In this document: positions 48,817 through 59,065 of the stretch, in pieces
Position numbering within the stretch: position 1 is the first letter of the stretch
Layout of the letters: every line of letters begins with the position of its first letter
Assembly (NCBI RefSeq): GCF_002777825.1
Contig: NZ_MEIR01000065.1
Span: 56,633 to 120,632, forward strand
Direction of reading: 5' to 3'
Source: Snodgrassella alvi
GTDB lineage: Bacteria; Pseudomonadota; Gammaproteobacteria; Burkholderiales; Neisseriaceae
DNA: 64,000 nt
Made by a program: the position numbers and the translations under genes
Notes under the pieces: model-generated
Databases searched by the model: none
The model's input: the letters and a program-made list of their open reading frames with translations, nothing else
Told to the model about the DNA's origin: nothing

Positions 48817-49203
48817 ATGATTTACGGCATAGGTACAGACTTAGTAAAAATTGACCGCATCGGCAAAATGTGTAAAACCTACGGAGCCAATGCCGTGGCC
48901 GAAAAAATGCTGTCACGGATCGAAGCACTGGAATGGCCTTCAGCCAATCAGCCTGTCGAGTTTCTGGCCAAACGTTTTGCAGCCAAAGAAGCTTTCGCCA
49001 AAGCCGTACATACCGGTTTGCGCAGCCCGGTTACTCTTCGCAACATCGGTATTGGTCACAATGAACTGGGTCGTCCTGAATTTATTGTTGAAAAGCCATT
49101 GGCTCAATGGCTCAAGCAAAAAAACATCGGGCGCATCCACCTGAGCCTAACTGATGAAGACAATCATATCGTGGCCTTTGCTGTAGCCGAGTATGCCGAA
49201 TGA
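48817..49203 (+). CDS. acpS: Holo-[acyl-carrier-protein] synthase
   Basis: Transfers 4'-phosphopantetheine from CoA to acyl carrier protein. 128 residues; IYGIGTDLVKIDRIGK has the metal-binding Asp, and FLAKRFAAKEAFAKAV the Lys-Glu motif. The stop overlaps the ATG of the nudix gene (ATGA). AAAAGGAAAA precedes the start. Confidence 0.96.
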   Translation: MIYGIGTDLVKIDRIGKMCKTYGANAVAEKMLSRIEALEWPSANQPVEFLAKRFAAKEAFAKAVHTGLRSPVTLRNIGIGHNELGRPEFIVEKPLAQWLKQKNIGRIHLSLTDEDNHIVAFAVAEYAE

Positions 49204-49988
49204 GTGATAGCAGTCTGATTGAAGTGGTTGCCGGCATTCTTTATAACCAACAGGGTGAATTCCTGCTCAGCTCGCGTCCCGCAGGTAAAGCCTATGCAGG
49301 TTACTGGGAATTTGCCGGCGGCAAAGTCGAAGCAGGAGAAAGCCGTCTGGCCGCATTACAGCGCGAATTTGCAGAAGAGCTGGGCATAAAAGTCACCACT
49401 GCCACCCCATGGCTGACCAAAATTCATCATTACGAACATGCTCATGTTCACCTGCATTTTTATCGCATTGCCGCCAACCAGTGGCATGGGCAATTAACTG
49501 CACGTGAACAGCAAAGCTGGTGCTGGCAGCAGCCCGGCAATCTTACCGTTGCTCCGATATTGCCCGCAAACACACCTATTCTGGCTGCATTAGCCATTCC
49601 AACAAACATGAGTGGCCACTTAAATACAGGCTTTCATACCACAACACCACAACAACCAGCATTACAGATACTGCCCTATCAGCCCAGTATAGCTACAACA
49701 TCAATTGTTTATACACCAGCCAGCCAACTGCCGCAACTGGCAAACCAACATCCCATAACCAACATCTGGGCTATCTGTCACAACCATGAACAGTGGCTAG
49801 AAGCACAAACAGCCGCAGCTATTATCTGGCCTATAGCCAACAGTGAAGACATCCAGCTACTCCTTACCCTGTTACAGCAATATCCATCCGGCGTACCAGT
49901 TATGGCTTTACTGGAAAAATCCAGTCAGCCTGTAGCACAGCCCGACTGGTTTACACAAGGCGTCCATGGCATCATTCAGGAGCAATAA
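49200..49988 (+). CDS. MutT-like Nudix hydrolase with extra C-terminal domain
   Basis: 262 residues. Residues 1-130 form a Nudix domain with the box GGKVEAGESRLAALQREFAEEL at 40-61, close to MutT (8-oxo-dGTP hydrolase). Residues ~150-262 form a second domain. Many bacteria fuse MutT to a thiamine-phosphate-synthase-like domain here, and the length suits a shrunken version, but I see no TMP synthase motif, so that identity is a guess. It overlaps acpS by 4 bases and is translationally coupled. Confidence 0.78.
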   Translation: MSDSSLIEVVAGILYNQQGEFLLSSRPAGKAYAGYWEFAGGKVEAGESRLAALQREFAEELGIKVTTATPWLTKIHHYEHAHVHLHFYRIAANQWHGQLTAREQQSWCWQQPGNLTVAPILPANTPILAALAIPTNMSGHLNTGFHTTTPQQPALQILPYQPSIATTSIVYTPASQLPQLANQHPITNIWAICHNHEQWLEAQTAAAIIWPIANSEDIQLLLTLLQQYPSGVPVMALLEKSSQPVAQPDWFTQGVHGIIQEQ

Positions 49989-50081
49989 TAGTCAACATCA
50001 GTCTGTTCCTTTATCAATCATAGTCTGCCCGACAACTACCAAATATTGACTTCTTAACTTACACTACTGCCTGCCAACACC

Positions 50082-50522
50082 ATGACTCAGCCTGCCAAAA
50101 ATTCAACCACAGTCATCATCGGACTACTTATCTTTATCATAGCAGTCCCCAGCATCATTGGCATTGTTCTTTGGCAAAACAGCCGTACAAATGCACAAAG
50201 CACACTCAGTAATTGCAACGTGCGCACCGGCTGCATATTGCCCGGCGGAGCAATAATCCAGTTTTCCCCACCGGCAGATGTTACCAAACCCTTTGACATC
50301 AGCATGCAGCAAGTACCAGCATCTGTACAGCGAATCAGCATCCATTTCACCATGCGCAATATGGATCTGGGCTTTAACCGTACCGATTTCAAACCACAAG
50401 GACAAGGCATCTGGACAGCGCACCACGCCGTACTACCAGTATGTATTGACGAACGCAATGATTTTCTCGGCGATTTAACCCTTGACGGCCAGCACTACAA
50501 TATTGTGTTTTCTGCTCCCTGA
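50082..50522 (+). CDS. Hypothetical membrane-anchored protein
   Basis: 146 residues. An N-terminal signal anchor (TTVIIGLLIFIIAVPSIIGIVLW) is followed by a soluble, probably periplasmic domain with two close cysteines (NCNVRTGC) and a third near the end (LPVCIDERND). The pattern of alternating strands in the second half suggests a small beta-sandwich. I do not recognise a family. It lies about 90 bases after the Nudix gene and 85 before ubiK on the same strand. Confidence 0.6.
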   Translation: MTQPAKNSTTVIIGLLIFIIAVPSIIGIVLWQNSRTNAQSTLSNCNVRTGCILPGGAIIQFSPPADVTKPFDISMQQVPASVQRISIHFTMRNMDLGFNRTDFKPQGQGIWTAHHAVLPVCIDERNDFLGDLTLDGQHYNIVFSAP

Positions 50523-50606
50523 ACAACACATAAGCATTGCATTGCCAACTGTTTCACCCGTACAATCACAGACATTGATTACCTTGCCATCAAAAGGATT
50601 CAGGTC

Positions 50607-50906
50607 ATGTTCAGCAAAAAGTTTTTTGACGACATCAGCGATAAACTCGGTGATACCATCAGCAACAGCCCTATCAAAGACATGGAGAAAAATGTCAAAT
50701 CCATGCTTGGCAGTGCATTCAACCGGATGGATCTGATTACACGCGAAGAATTTGATATTCAGCAGCAGGTATTACTAAAAACCAGAGAAAAACTGGCCGA
50801 GCTGGAAACACGGGTAATTGCACTGGAAGCATTGCTGGCGCAAAACAGCAACAACAGCACCACCACTGCTTCTGCACCAGAAAGCAATACCGATTCGCCT
50901 GCCTGA
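50607..50906 (+). CDS. ubiK: Ubiquinone biosynthesis accessory factor UbiK
   Basis: 99-residue coiled-coil protein of the BMFP/YqiC family. MDLITREEFDIQQQVLLKTREKLAELE matches the conserved UbiK core, here at about residues 46-70. UbiK helps the aerobic ubiquinone (Ubi) complex with UbiJ. The Ser/Thr/Asn-rich C-terminal tail is variable in the family. comM starts 12 bases downstream. Confidence 0.88.
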   Translation: MFSKKFFDDISDKLGDTISNSPIKDMEKNVKSMLGSAFNRMDLITREEFDIQQQVLLKTREKLAELETRVIALEALLAQNSNNSTTTASAPESNTDSPA

Positions 50907-50917
50907 GGAATCAACCC

Positions 50918-52414
50918 ATGTCATGGGCAGTTATTTATAGTCGTGCCCTAACAGGCATGGCAGCACCACTGGTAGAAGTAGAAGCTCATCTGGCCAATGG
51001 CTTACCTGCATTCAGCATCGTTGGCTTACCGGATACCGAAGTCAAGGAAAGCCGGGATCGGGTAAGGGCTGCCATTATTCAGTCTGGTTTCGATTTTCCA
51101 GCCAAAAAAATTACCGTTAATCTGGCACCAGCTGATCTGCCTAAAGAATCGGGTCGGTTTGACCTGCCAATAGCCATTGGCATACTGGCAGCCTCCGGCC
51201 AGATAGACAGTGCCATTCTGCATCAGTATGAGTTGGCTGGAGAACTCGGCCTATCCGGCCAAATCAGGCCAATCCGTGGTGCCATCGCCATGGCAGAAGC
51301 TGCACGACAACACCAGCGCGCCTTTATTCTGCCACAAGAAAACGCTTATCAAACAGCCTTACTGCCGCAAGCACGCGTATATGGTGCTGGCACACTGGCT
51401 GCTGTAGTAGCCCATCTCAACCGACAGGAGCAGCTTACTGTCGTTGATGCACAACATCTGCAACACCAACCCGTTGAAGCAGCCTATCCCGATATGGCAG
51501 ATGTGCGCGGACAGCAAACGGCCAGACTGGCACTGGAAATAGCCGCAGCCGGTGGCCACAGTTTATTGATGTCAGGACCACCGGGAACAGGCAAATCCAT
51601 GCTGGCGCAGCGCCTGCCCAGTATATTACCTCCATTAACCGCAACAGAACTGGTAAGCGTCTGGTCTTTACAATCACTTTTACCGCACGGGCAGCAACAA
51701 TACCAGCAAACACGGCCGTTTCGCTCCCCTCATCACAGCACCTCAGCCGTTGCGCTGGTAGGTGGTGGTTCCGATCCCCGACCTGGTGAAATTTCTTTAG
51801 CGCACCACGGCATTTTGTTTCTGGACGAGCTGCCTGAATTTGACCGCAAAGTACTCGAAGTATTGCGGGAACCACTGGAAAGTGGCGAAATTCACATCTC
51901 CCGCGCCGCACGCCAGGCTACCTATCCGGCTAAATTTCAGCTTGTAGCCGCAATGAATCCCTGCCCATGTGGTTATCTTGGGCATCCAGTCAAGCCGTGT
52001 CGCTGCACACCAGAAGCCATATCCCGTTACCGAGATAAAATTTCCGGCCCCCTGCTCGACCGCATAGACCTCATTATCGATGTACCCAGCTTGCCCGCCA
52101 GTGACTTAATACAACAGGCGAATGGCGAAAACAGCAGCAATATTCGTGAGCGTGTCAGCACAGCCCGCACGCGCCAGTATCAGCGTCAGGGTAAAATCAA
52201 TGCACAATTAAGCAACCGTGAACTGGACAATATCGCCCGAATCAGCACTGAAGCCAAGCAGACTTTGGCCGGTGCCATAGAAAAACTATCACTTTCAGCA
52301 CGCAGCTTTCATCGTATTTTGCGTATTGCCCGTACACTGGCAGATATGGCGGATACTCATGACGTTGAAACCAGTCATATTTTGCGCGCCATAAGTTTCC
52401 GCCGTGCTTTATAA
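50918..52414 (+). CDS. comM: Competence-related AAA+ helicase ComM (YifB family)
   Basis: 498 residues. N-terminal Lon-protease-like domain (GLPAFSIVGLPDTEVKES), Walker A MSGPPGTGKSMLAQRLP near residue 210, Walker B GILFLDELPEFD, a zinc-binding CPCGYLG...CRC segment, and the Mg-chelatase C-terminal part. ComM is a branch-migration helicase that helps integrate transforming DNA; its presence fits a naturally competent neisserial relative. Confidence 0.92.
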   Translation: MSWAVIYSRALTGMAAPLVEVEAHLANGLPAFSIVGLPDTEVKESRDRVRAAIIQSGFDFPAKKITVNLAPADLPKESGRFDLPIAIGILAASGQIDSAILHQYELAGELGLSGQIRPIRGAIAMAEAARQHQRAFILPQENAYQTALLPQARVYGAGTLAAVVAHLNRQEQLTVVDAQHLQHQPVEAAYPDMADVRGQQTARLALEIAAAGGHSLLMSGPPGTGKSMLAQRLPSILPPLTATELVSVWSLQSLLPHGQQQYQQTRPFRSPHHSTSAVALVGGGSDPRPGEISLAHHGILFLDELPEFDRKVLEVLREPLESGEIHISRAARQATYPAKFQLVAAMNPCPCGYLGHPVKPCRCTPEAISRYRDKISGPLLDRIDLIIDVPSLPASDLIQQANGENSSNIRERVSTARTRQYQRQGKINAQLSNRELDNIARISTEAKQTLAGAIEKLSLSARSFHRILRIARTLADMADTHDVETSHILRAISFRRAL

Positions 52415-52510
52415 TAGCAACAGGATAAAATGGGCGTCATATCCATATGGATGACAATCCGATTCTGAATAGATTTTGCCGTAAACAATGCCAACATAAA
52501 GACTTTCAAC

Positions 52511-53230
52511 ATGCATATAAACACACCTCTTCGTCAGGCAGGTAAAGGACTCGTCAGCTTTATCGTCGGTTTGCTAATTGCAACTATCGTCATTGCTGGC
52601 GTCCTGTTTTACCTAAACAAAAGCAAATCAGATTTCAAAACTCCTGATCACTCTACTGCTTCCGCGCCGCCACAGCCAGAAATACTCACACCAAATAATG
52701 CCTCACTTACCCAGCCATTTATACCTGAGACCTCTGCACCTACAGTTACAGCCAGCGAAACACAGGCCACTCCTACTGCTTCACAGCCGGTTAACATGGG
52801 TGGTATCGAAGACGGGGTCATTGACGAAGTCATTACAAACCACTCACAAGTAACCCAGCCGGCTGAACCGCATAAAACACCAGACAAAACACCCAAAAAA
52901 GCACCGTCTGCACCTAAACATACACATGTCACCCCAGAACAAATACTAAATAACGGCAGCCTGGAAAAAGCCCAGCAGGCTGCGGAAAAACAACACACTG
53001 ACGGCAAAGTCTATCTGCAAATCGGTTCCTTTAACAATCGCACCGATGCCGATGCACAACGCGCCAAACTAGTGATGCTTGGCATCAACAGTAGCGTGCA
53101 CAGTGCCAAAGTCAATGGTACAACCAAATACCGTGTTCAGACCGATCACCTGACCCAGAATCAGGCCAACCAAATTAAAAAAACCTTGCAACAACACAAT
53201 ATCGACAGCCTAACCAGAGCAGCATCCTGA
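52511..53230 (+). CDS. SPOR domain cell-division-type protein (FtsN-like)
   Basis: 239 residues: short cytosolic N terminus, one membrane helix (LVSFIVGLLIATIVIAGVLF, about residues 14-33), a long Pro/Thr/Ala/Lys-rich periplasmic linker, and a C-terminal SPOR domain (VYLQIGSFNNRTDADAQRA to the end) that binds denuded septal peptidoglycan. This layout is FtsN-like, but FtsN's essential segment cannot be recognised by eye. dsbA follows after 33 bases, an adjacency also found in other Neisseriaceae. Confidence 0.8.
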   Translation: MHINTPLRQAGKGLVSFIVGLLIATIVIAGVLFYLNKSKSDFKTPDHSTASAPPQPEILTPNNASLTQPFIPETSAPTVTASETQATPTASQPVNMGGIEDGVIDEVITNHSQVTQPAEPHKTPDKTPKKAPSAPKHTHVTPEQILNNGSLEKAQQAAEKQHTDGKVYLQIGSFNNRTDADAQRAKLVMLGINSSVHSAKVNGTTKYRVQTDHLTQNQANQIKKTLQQHNIDSLTRAAS

Positions 53231-53263
53231 ATTAGCCAGCTTTCATGAAAACAAGGAATCAAC

Positions 53264-53959
53264 ATGCTTAAAAAAATCATTAGAATCATAGCCACCACAC
53301 TGGCATTTACCAGTGGTATGGCACAGGCAGCATTAGTTAACGTAGACTACGTCGTACTTGATAAACCCATTCCACAACTGCACAAAAACAAAGTTGAAGT
53401 GCTGGAATTTTTCTCCTACAACTGTATCCACTGTTCACATCTCGAACCATACATGCTCAAGGAAATGAAATCCTTCGCTCCCGACACCTATCTGCGCCCA
53501 GTGCACGTAGTCTGGGATGATAATATTTACTACAATCTGGCTCGTGTCGCCGCAGCAGTAAACAGTACCGGAATGAAACTACAGGCAGACCAGCCAATTT
53601 TTGATGCTATTTTTAACAAACACATCGAATTATGGCAGCCTGAGGTATTCAACAAATGGGCAGTACAGCAAACTACATTTGATGGTCAAAAACTTGTCAA
53701 AGCCTACAACAGTCTGGAAAACGCTGCCGCAGCCACCAGCATGCGCAAACTGAGTGTAAAATACGACATCCAGTCCACACCAATCGTTATCGTTGGCGGC
53801 AAATACCAACTTAAATTTCCGCGAGGATTCGAAGCGGGAATGAAAACATTAAATGAATTAATTGAAAAAGTACGCAATGAAAATAGCACAGGTGCTGCAA
53901 ATACACGTAAACTACCCAAAAGCATAGGTGCCTCACTGGCTGCTTCTGCAAATCGATAG
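53264..53959 (+). CDS. dsbA: Thiol:disulfide interchange protein DsbA
   Basis: 231 residues with a signal peptide cut after AQA (about residue 22). Thioredoxin-fold active site C54-I-H-C57 in FFSYNCIHCSH, the cis-Pro loop in STPIVIVGG, and the helical insert between them. It introduces disulfides into exported proteins. The CIHC dipeptide resembles the CVHC of neisserial DsbA proteins rather than E. coli CPHC. A very strong hairpin terminator follows. Confidence 0.93.
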   Translation: MLKKIIRIIATTLAFTSGMAQAALVNVDYVVLDKPIPQLHKNKVEVLEFFSYNCIHCSHLEPYMLKEMKSFAPDTYLRPVHVVWDDNIYYNLARVAAAVNSTGMKLQADQPIFDAIFNKHIELWQPEVFNKWAVQQTTFDGQKLVKAYNSLENAAAATSMRKLSVKYDIQSTPIVIVGGKYQLKFPRGFEAGMKTLNELIEKVRNENSTGAANTRKLPKSIGASLAASANR

Positions 53960-53975
53960 ATTTCAATCTACAACT

Positions 53976-54015
53976 AAAACAATAGTGTGTTTACCCCTAA
54001 ACACACTATTGTTTT
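53976..54015. terminator. Strong perfect hairpin between dsbA and uppP
   Basis: 18-base perfect arms (starting AAAACAATAG, ending CTATTGTTTT) surround CCCC. Poly-A before and poly-T after the stem allow termination on either strand. Confidence 0.92.
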
Positions 54016-54067
54016 GCTGTTTTGCGTAACAATCATGGCATCAATACACAAAGCACAGTAAATAAAA

Positions 54068-54886
54068 ATGGATATTATCTTATTTCTAAAAGCCCTGATA
54101 CTGGGCATCGTCGAAGGCCTAACCGAATTTTTGCCTGTTTCCAGTACTGGCCATCTGATTGTTGTCGGCAACCTGCTTAAATTTCAGACTACAGGTGAAG
54201 TATTCGACATCACCATTCAATTGGGTGCAATCCTCGCGATTGTTTTTGAATACAAACATCGCTTTGCCCATATCATCACCCATATCGGCAAAGAGCCTGC
54301 CACCAACCGCTTTGTTCTCAATCTGGCCATCGCCTTTATTCCCGCAGCCATTATGGGATTACTGTTCAGCAAGCAAATCAAACACTACCTGTTTAACCCT
54401 ATCACTGTGGCCACTGCCCTTGTCATCGGCGGCTTGCTCATTCTCTGGATAGAGAAACGCCAGAGCCGCATCGAACCCAAAGTCAAAAGCGTAGAAGATA
54501 TGCGTCCGCGTGATGCACTGGTAGTGGGAATAGCACAAACTCTGGCACTAATTCCCGGCACCTCCCGCTCCGGTAGTACCATTATGGGCGGCATGCTGTG
54601 GGGTATTGAGCGCAAAGCAGCCACAGAATTTTCGTTTTTTCTGGCCGTACCGGTAATGATTGCCGCCACCGGTTACGACATGCTCAAGCATCTGAGTGAA
54701 TTTACCCGGGACGATTTACTTTTAATTGCAATTGGTTTTGTAGCAGCATTTCTATCCGCACTCGTAGCCGTTAAAGCATTACTGCGCTTTGTTGCTCACA
54801 AAAACTATATTCCTTTCGCCTGGTACCGGATTATATTTGGCGGCATCATTTTGCTTACCTGGGCTACCGGCTGGGTAAAATGGTAA
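54068..54886 (+). CDS. uppP: Undecaprenyl-diphosphatase
   Basis: 272-residue polytopic membrane protein (BacA family) that recycles undecaprenyl pyrophosphate for peptidoglycan synthesis; it confers bacitracin resistance when abundant. [15 protein letters not shown] holds the (E/Q)X4E motif and [10 protein letters not shown] the catalytic Arg/Ser region. Helix pattern and length fit. Confidence 0.96.
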   Translation: MDIILFLKALILGIVEGLTEFLPVSSTGHLIVVGNLLKFQTTGEVFDITIQLGAILAIVFEYKHRFAHIITHIGKEPATNRFVLNLAIAFIPAAIMGLLFSKQIKHYLFNPITVATALVIGGLLILWIEKRQSRIEPKVKSVEDMRPRDALVVGIAQTLALIPGTSRSGSTIMGGMLWGIERKAATEFSFFLAVPVMIAATGYDMLKHLSEFTRDDLLLIAIGFVAAFLSALVAVKALLRFVAHKNYIPFAWYRIIFGGIILLTWATGWVKW

Positions 54887-55037
54887 TCCAGCCATAATTG
54901 TCACTGGTATAAAAACGTTAAATTGTGATAAAGTGATGTTTTAACAGACCCCAGGCACAGCATTCACCTGCCTTTTCATGTCCATGTCACACTGTTCCGA
55001 CAATTTCAGTGTGGCTTGTATTTTGTGAGGAATCCCA

Positions 55038-56189
55038 ATGCAGTCTTGGCAATTGCCCGCATACATTGCCGACATCCTTCCCTCTGCGGCGCGCCAGCTA
55101 GAAAGCGCCAAAGAACAGCTGTTAGCACTTTATCGCGTTCATGGCTACGAACTTGTCAGCCCTCCTCTACTCGAATACAGCCAATCCTTACTTACCCGTA
55201 TCGATGAAGGCCTGTCCCTGAAAACCATTCGCGTTGTCGACCAGCTCAGCGGTCGTCAGCTTGGCTTACGTGCAGATATCACCCCACAAGTTGCCCGCAT
55301 TGACGCTCACCTACTTTCAGCCAATAGCGGTGTGAACCGCCTGTGCTATGCCGGTTCGGTACTGCATGCACGCCCTGATGGCTTTTTAAGCACACGTGAA
55401 CCTTTACAGATTGGTGCAGAACTGTATGGCCATGCTGGCATTGAAGCAGACATTGAACTAATTGATTTAATGCTGAAAAGCCTGGCAATCGTCAACGTAC
55501 CAGAGCCAACCTTGTCATTAGGCCACATAGGAATCTTTCACGCACTGGCCAAAGCAGCCAATCTGGAAGCACAACAGGCTACCACCCTGTTGCAGCTCAT
55601 GCAGGCTAAAGACGCCGCCGCTGTACAGCAATGTGTACAGCAATGGCAGCTTCCAGAACAATGGATTAACGCATTCGTGGCATTACCCACATTATATGGT
55701 ACCCAAAAAGTATTGCAGACTGCCCTAGCCACATTGCCAGATTTACCAGAAATACATCAGGCATTACAACAACTACAGCAAATCAGCACCGCTTTTGCCA
55801 GCCATAATATATTTATTGACCTGAGCGAACTACGGGTAGACAACTACCATACCGGATTATTATTTGCCGCCTACAATGAAGACTGGCCTGATGCATTGGC
55901 ACGTGGTGGCCGCTATGATGGTCTGGGTAAATATTTTGGCCGCAGCCGCCCTGCGTCCGGTTTCAGTTTTGACTTACGCGATTTAATCGGGCATCTGCCT
56001 CCAGTAGAAAAACTGCGCGGCATAAAAGTCAGCGTGCACGATGCCACTGCTGCAAAAAACGAAATAGAGCAACTGCGTTCAGCCGGTGAATGCGTCATCA
56101 TTGATTACACACCTGAATGCAACAATATCAAAGGATGCGATCGCCAACTAGTGTGGCAAAACCAGCAATGGCAACTGATTCCTTTGTAG
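55038..56189 (+). CDS. hisZ: ATP phosphoribosyltransferase regulatory subunit HisZ
   Basis: 383 residues, a histidyl-tRNA-synthetase-like paralogue needed by the short form of HisG. Class II synthetase-like motifs are present in degenerate form: VSPPLLEYSQSLL, GLRADITPQVARIDAH and GGRYDGLGKYFGRSRPASGF. It has no anticodon-binding domain. A GTGAGGA site precedes the ATG. purA follows after 36 bases, an order seen in other betaproteobacteria. Confidence 0.92.
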   Translation: MQSWQLPAYIADILPSAARQLESAKEQLLALYRVHGYELVSPPLLEYSQSLLTRIDEGLSLKTIRVVDQLSGRQLGLRADITPQVARIDAHLLSANSGVNRLCYAGSVLHARPDGFLSTREPLQIGAELYGHAGIEADIELIDLMLKSLAIVNVPEPTLSLGHIGIFHALAKAANLEAQQATTLLQLMQAKDAAAVQQCVQQWQLPEQWINAFVALPTLYGTQKVLQTALATLPDLPEIHQALQQLQQISTAFASHNIFIDLSELRVDNYHTGLLFAAYNEDWPDALARGGRYDGLGKYFGRSRPASGFSFDLRDLIGHLPPVEKLRGIKVSVHDATAAKNEIEQLRSAGECVIIDYTPECNNIKGCDRQLVWQNQQWQLIPL

Positions 56190-56219
56190 CAATAATTAAC
56201 CCTTAGTATGAGCAGGTAA

Positions 56220-57518
<1,299 letters not shown>

Positions 57519-57526
57519 TTAATGTA

Positions 57527-57560
57527 AAAAAGAAACCCATCTACAGATGGGTTTCTTTTT
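57527..57560 (+). terminator. Rho-independent terminator after purA
   Basis: AAAAAGAAACCCATCT pairs with AGATGGGTTTCTTTTT around a tiny loop; T-run follows. Confidence 0.93.
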
Positions 57561-57720
57561 AAATAAAACTTATCCAAAACCGTAACATACACCATTTAAC
57601 CATTTACTAGCCCAATCCATATCACTGACAAGCTGAATCAGTCACAGTAACCCAAATCAGCAAGCACTTCAGACCAGCCAGAAGTATCAACCTGCTTACT
57701 GCCTGCATCGCAAAGTATCA

Positions 57721-58863
57721 TCAGCTAAAAAGGCTGCGCCACCACAAAGACACACCATCCAGCCAGCGGCTAAACCAACCGGCTTCACCCACCTCATCTA
57801 GCGCCACCACCTCCTGCTGCGCTACTACCTGCTTACCCAGCAGCAATTTCAACGTACCCATACTTTGCCCTTTACGCACCGGCGCTACCACCGGTTGCAC
57901 CGCTTCCACTTCCATTGATAACTGCTTTGCCCCACCAGATGACAAAGTAACATACGCATCACGCAAAAAACCCACAGCTACCTTACCATGCGCCCCCTTA
58001 TAAACAGCAATATCTGCCACCTTGTGGTTGGCAGGATACACTCTGGCTGTATTAAAAGAAGTCAGCGCCCAGCTTAACAACTTACTGCCTTCTGCCGCTC
58101 TAGCCTCACTGCTATCCGCACCTACCAGTACCGCAATAACTCTGCGCTCATTGCGCTTACTGCTCACCGCCAGATTATAACCGCCATTGATAGTATAACC
58201 CACAGCCAGCCCATCCACCTTATCATCCCGGAACAACAGCAAATTACGGTTTAACTGAGTAATCCCATTATAAGAAAATGACTTTTTAGCAAACCAACTT
58301 TGATATTGAGGAAAATCGCGCACCAATGCCTGTGCCAACAACAGCAAATCACCTACACTACTGTATTGCCCTTCTGCCGGCAAGCCCGTGCAATTAACAA
58401 AGTGGGTATTTTCCAGCCCCATTCTTTGAGCCTCAGCATTCATACGCCGTACAAACGCCTTTTCCCCCCCACTAATCGCTTCGGCCAACGTAATTGCCGC
58501 ATCATTAGCAGAAATCACCAGCATACCCTGCACCACCGTTTCAACATTTACCGGCACACCCTGCTGTAAAAACATGCGACTACCATCAGTGTGCCAGCCA
58601 GCAGTTGAAATCTTCAACGGTTGCTGCGCTTTCAACTTACCACTATGTAAAGCATCAAAAACCAGATAAGCGGTCATCAGCTTTGTCAGAGCTGCCGGCT
58701 CTACTCGGGCATCCTTATCTCTGCTAGCCAGAATCATGCCGCTTTGCTCATCAGCCACCGCATATGCAGCTGCATTGATTTCAGGCAAACTCACCGCCTG
58801 CGCTAATGGCAGAACACCCATCAGCAAAGCCGTATAGAACCAACGAAAAACAATTCTCATCAT
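57721..58863 (-). CDS. PBP5-like D-Ala-D-Ala carboxypeptidase homologue, catalytically degenerate
   Basis: 380 residues with a signal peptide (to AQA, residue 23), a peptidase S11 domain, a C-terminal beta domain like that of PBP5/6, and a weak amphipathic end. Normal enzymes use SxxK, SxN and KTG motifs. Here the first reads A58-L-T-K61 (EPAALTKLM), so the nucleophilic Ser is Ala (codon GCT); the second, S118-A-N120, is kept; the third reads A220-V-G222 in VDGLAVGYT, so the Lys-Thr of KTG is lost. The frame is otherwise intact and well conserved, which suggests a retained non-enzymatic role such as peptidoglycan binding or partner regulation. Without the Ser it cannot form an acyl-enzyme with penicillin. 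Confidence 0.88.
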   Translation of the reverse strand: MMRIVFRWFYTALLMGVLPLAQAVSLPEINAAAYAVADEQSGMILASRDKDARVEPAALTKLMTAYLVFDALHSGKLKAQQPLKISTAGWHTDGSRMFLQQGVPVNVETVVQGMLVISANDAAITLAEAISGGEKAFVRRMNAEAQRMGLENTHFVNCTGLPAEGQYSSVGDLLLLAQALVRDFPQYQSWFAKKSFSYNGITQLNRNLLLFRDDKVDGLAVGYTINGGYNLAVSSKRNERRVIAVLVGADSSEARAAEGSKLLSWALTSFNTARVYPANHKVADIAVYKGAHGKVAVGFLRDAYVTLSSGGAKQLSMEVEAVQPVVAPVRKGQSMGTLKLLLGKQVVAQQEVVALDEVGEAGWFSRWLDGVSLWWRSLFS

Positions 58864-59065
58864 ATCTACTATCTAATTTAAATCCAGATTAACCCATATT
58901 AACCACATTCTGTACCCATCATTATAAACAGTTGCCTGCCCATAATAAGCCATATTGGCAAATTTACTTGCATAAAAAAAACAGCCGCGTTATCGTTAAT
59001 TTTAGATTAAATAAGTTAAACAGATAATCTGTATAATAAAATCAACCATTCCCTCACTACATACC

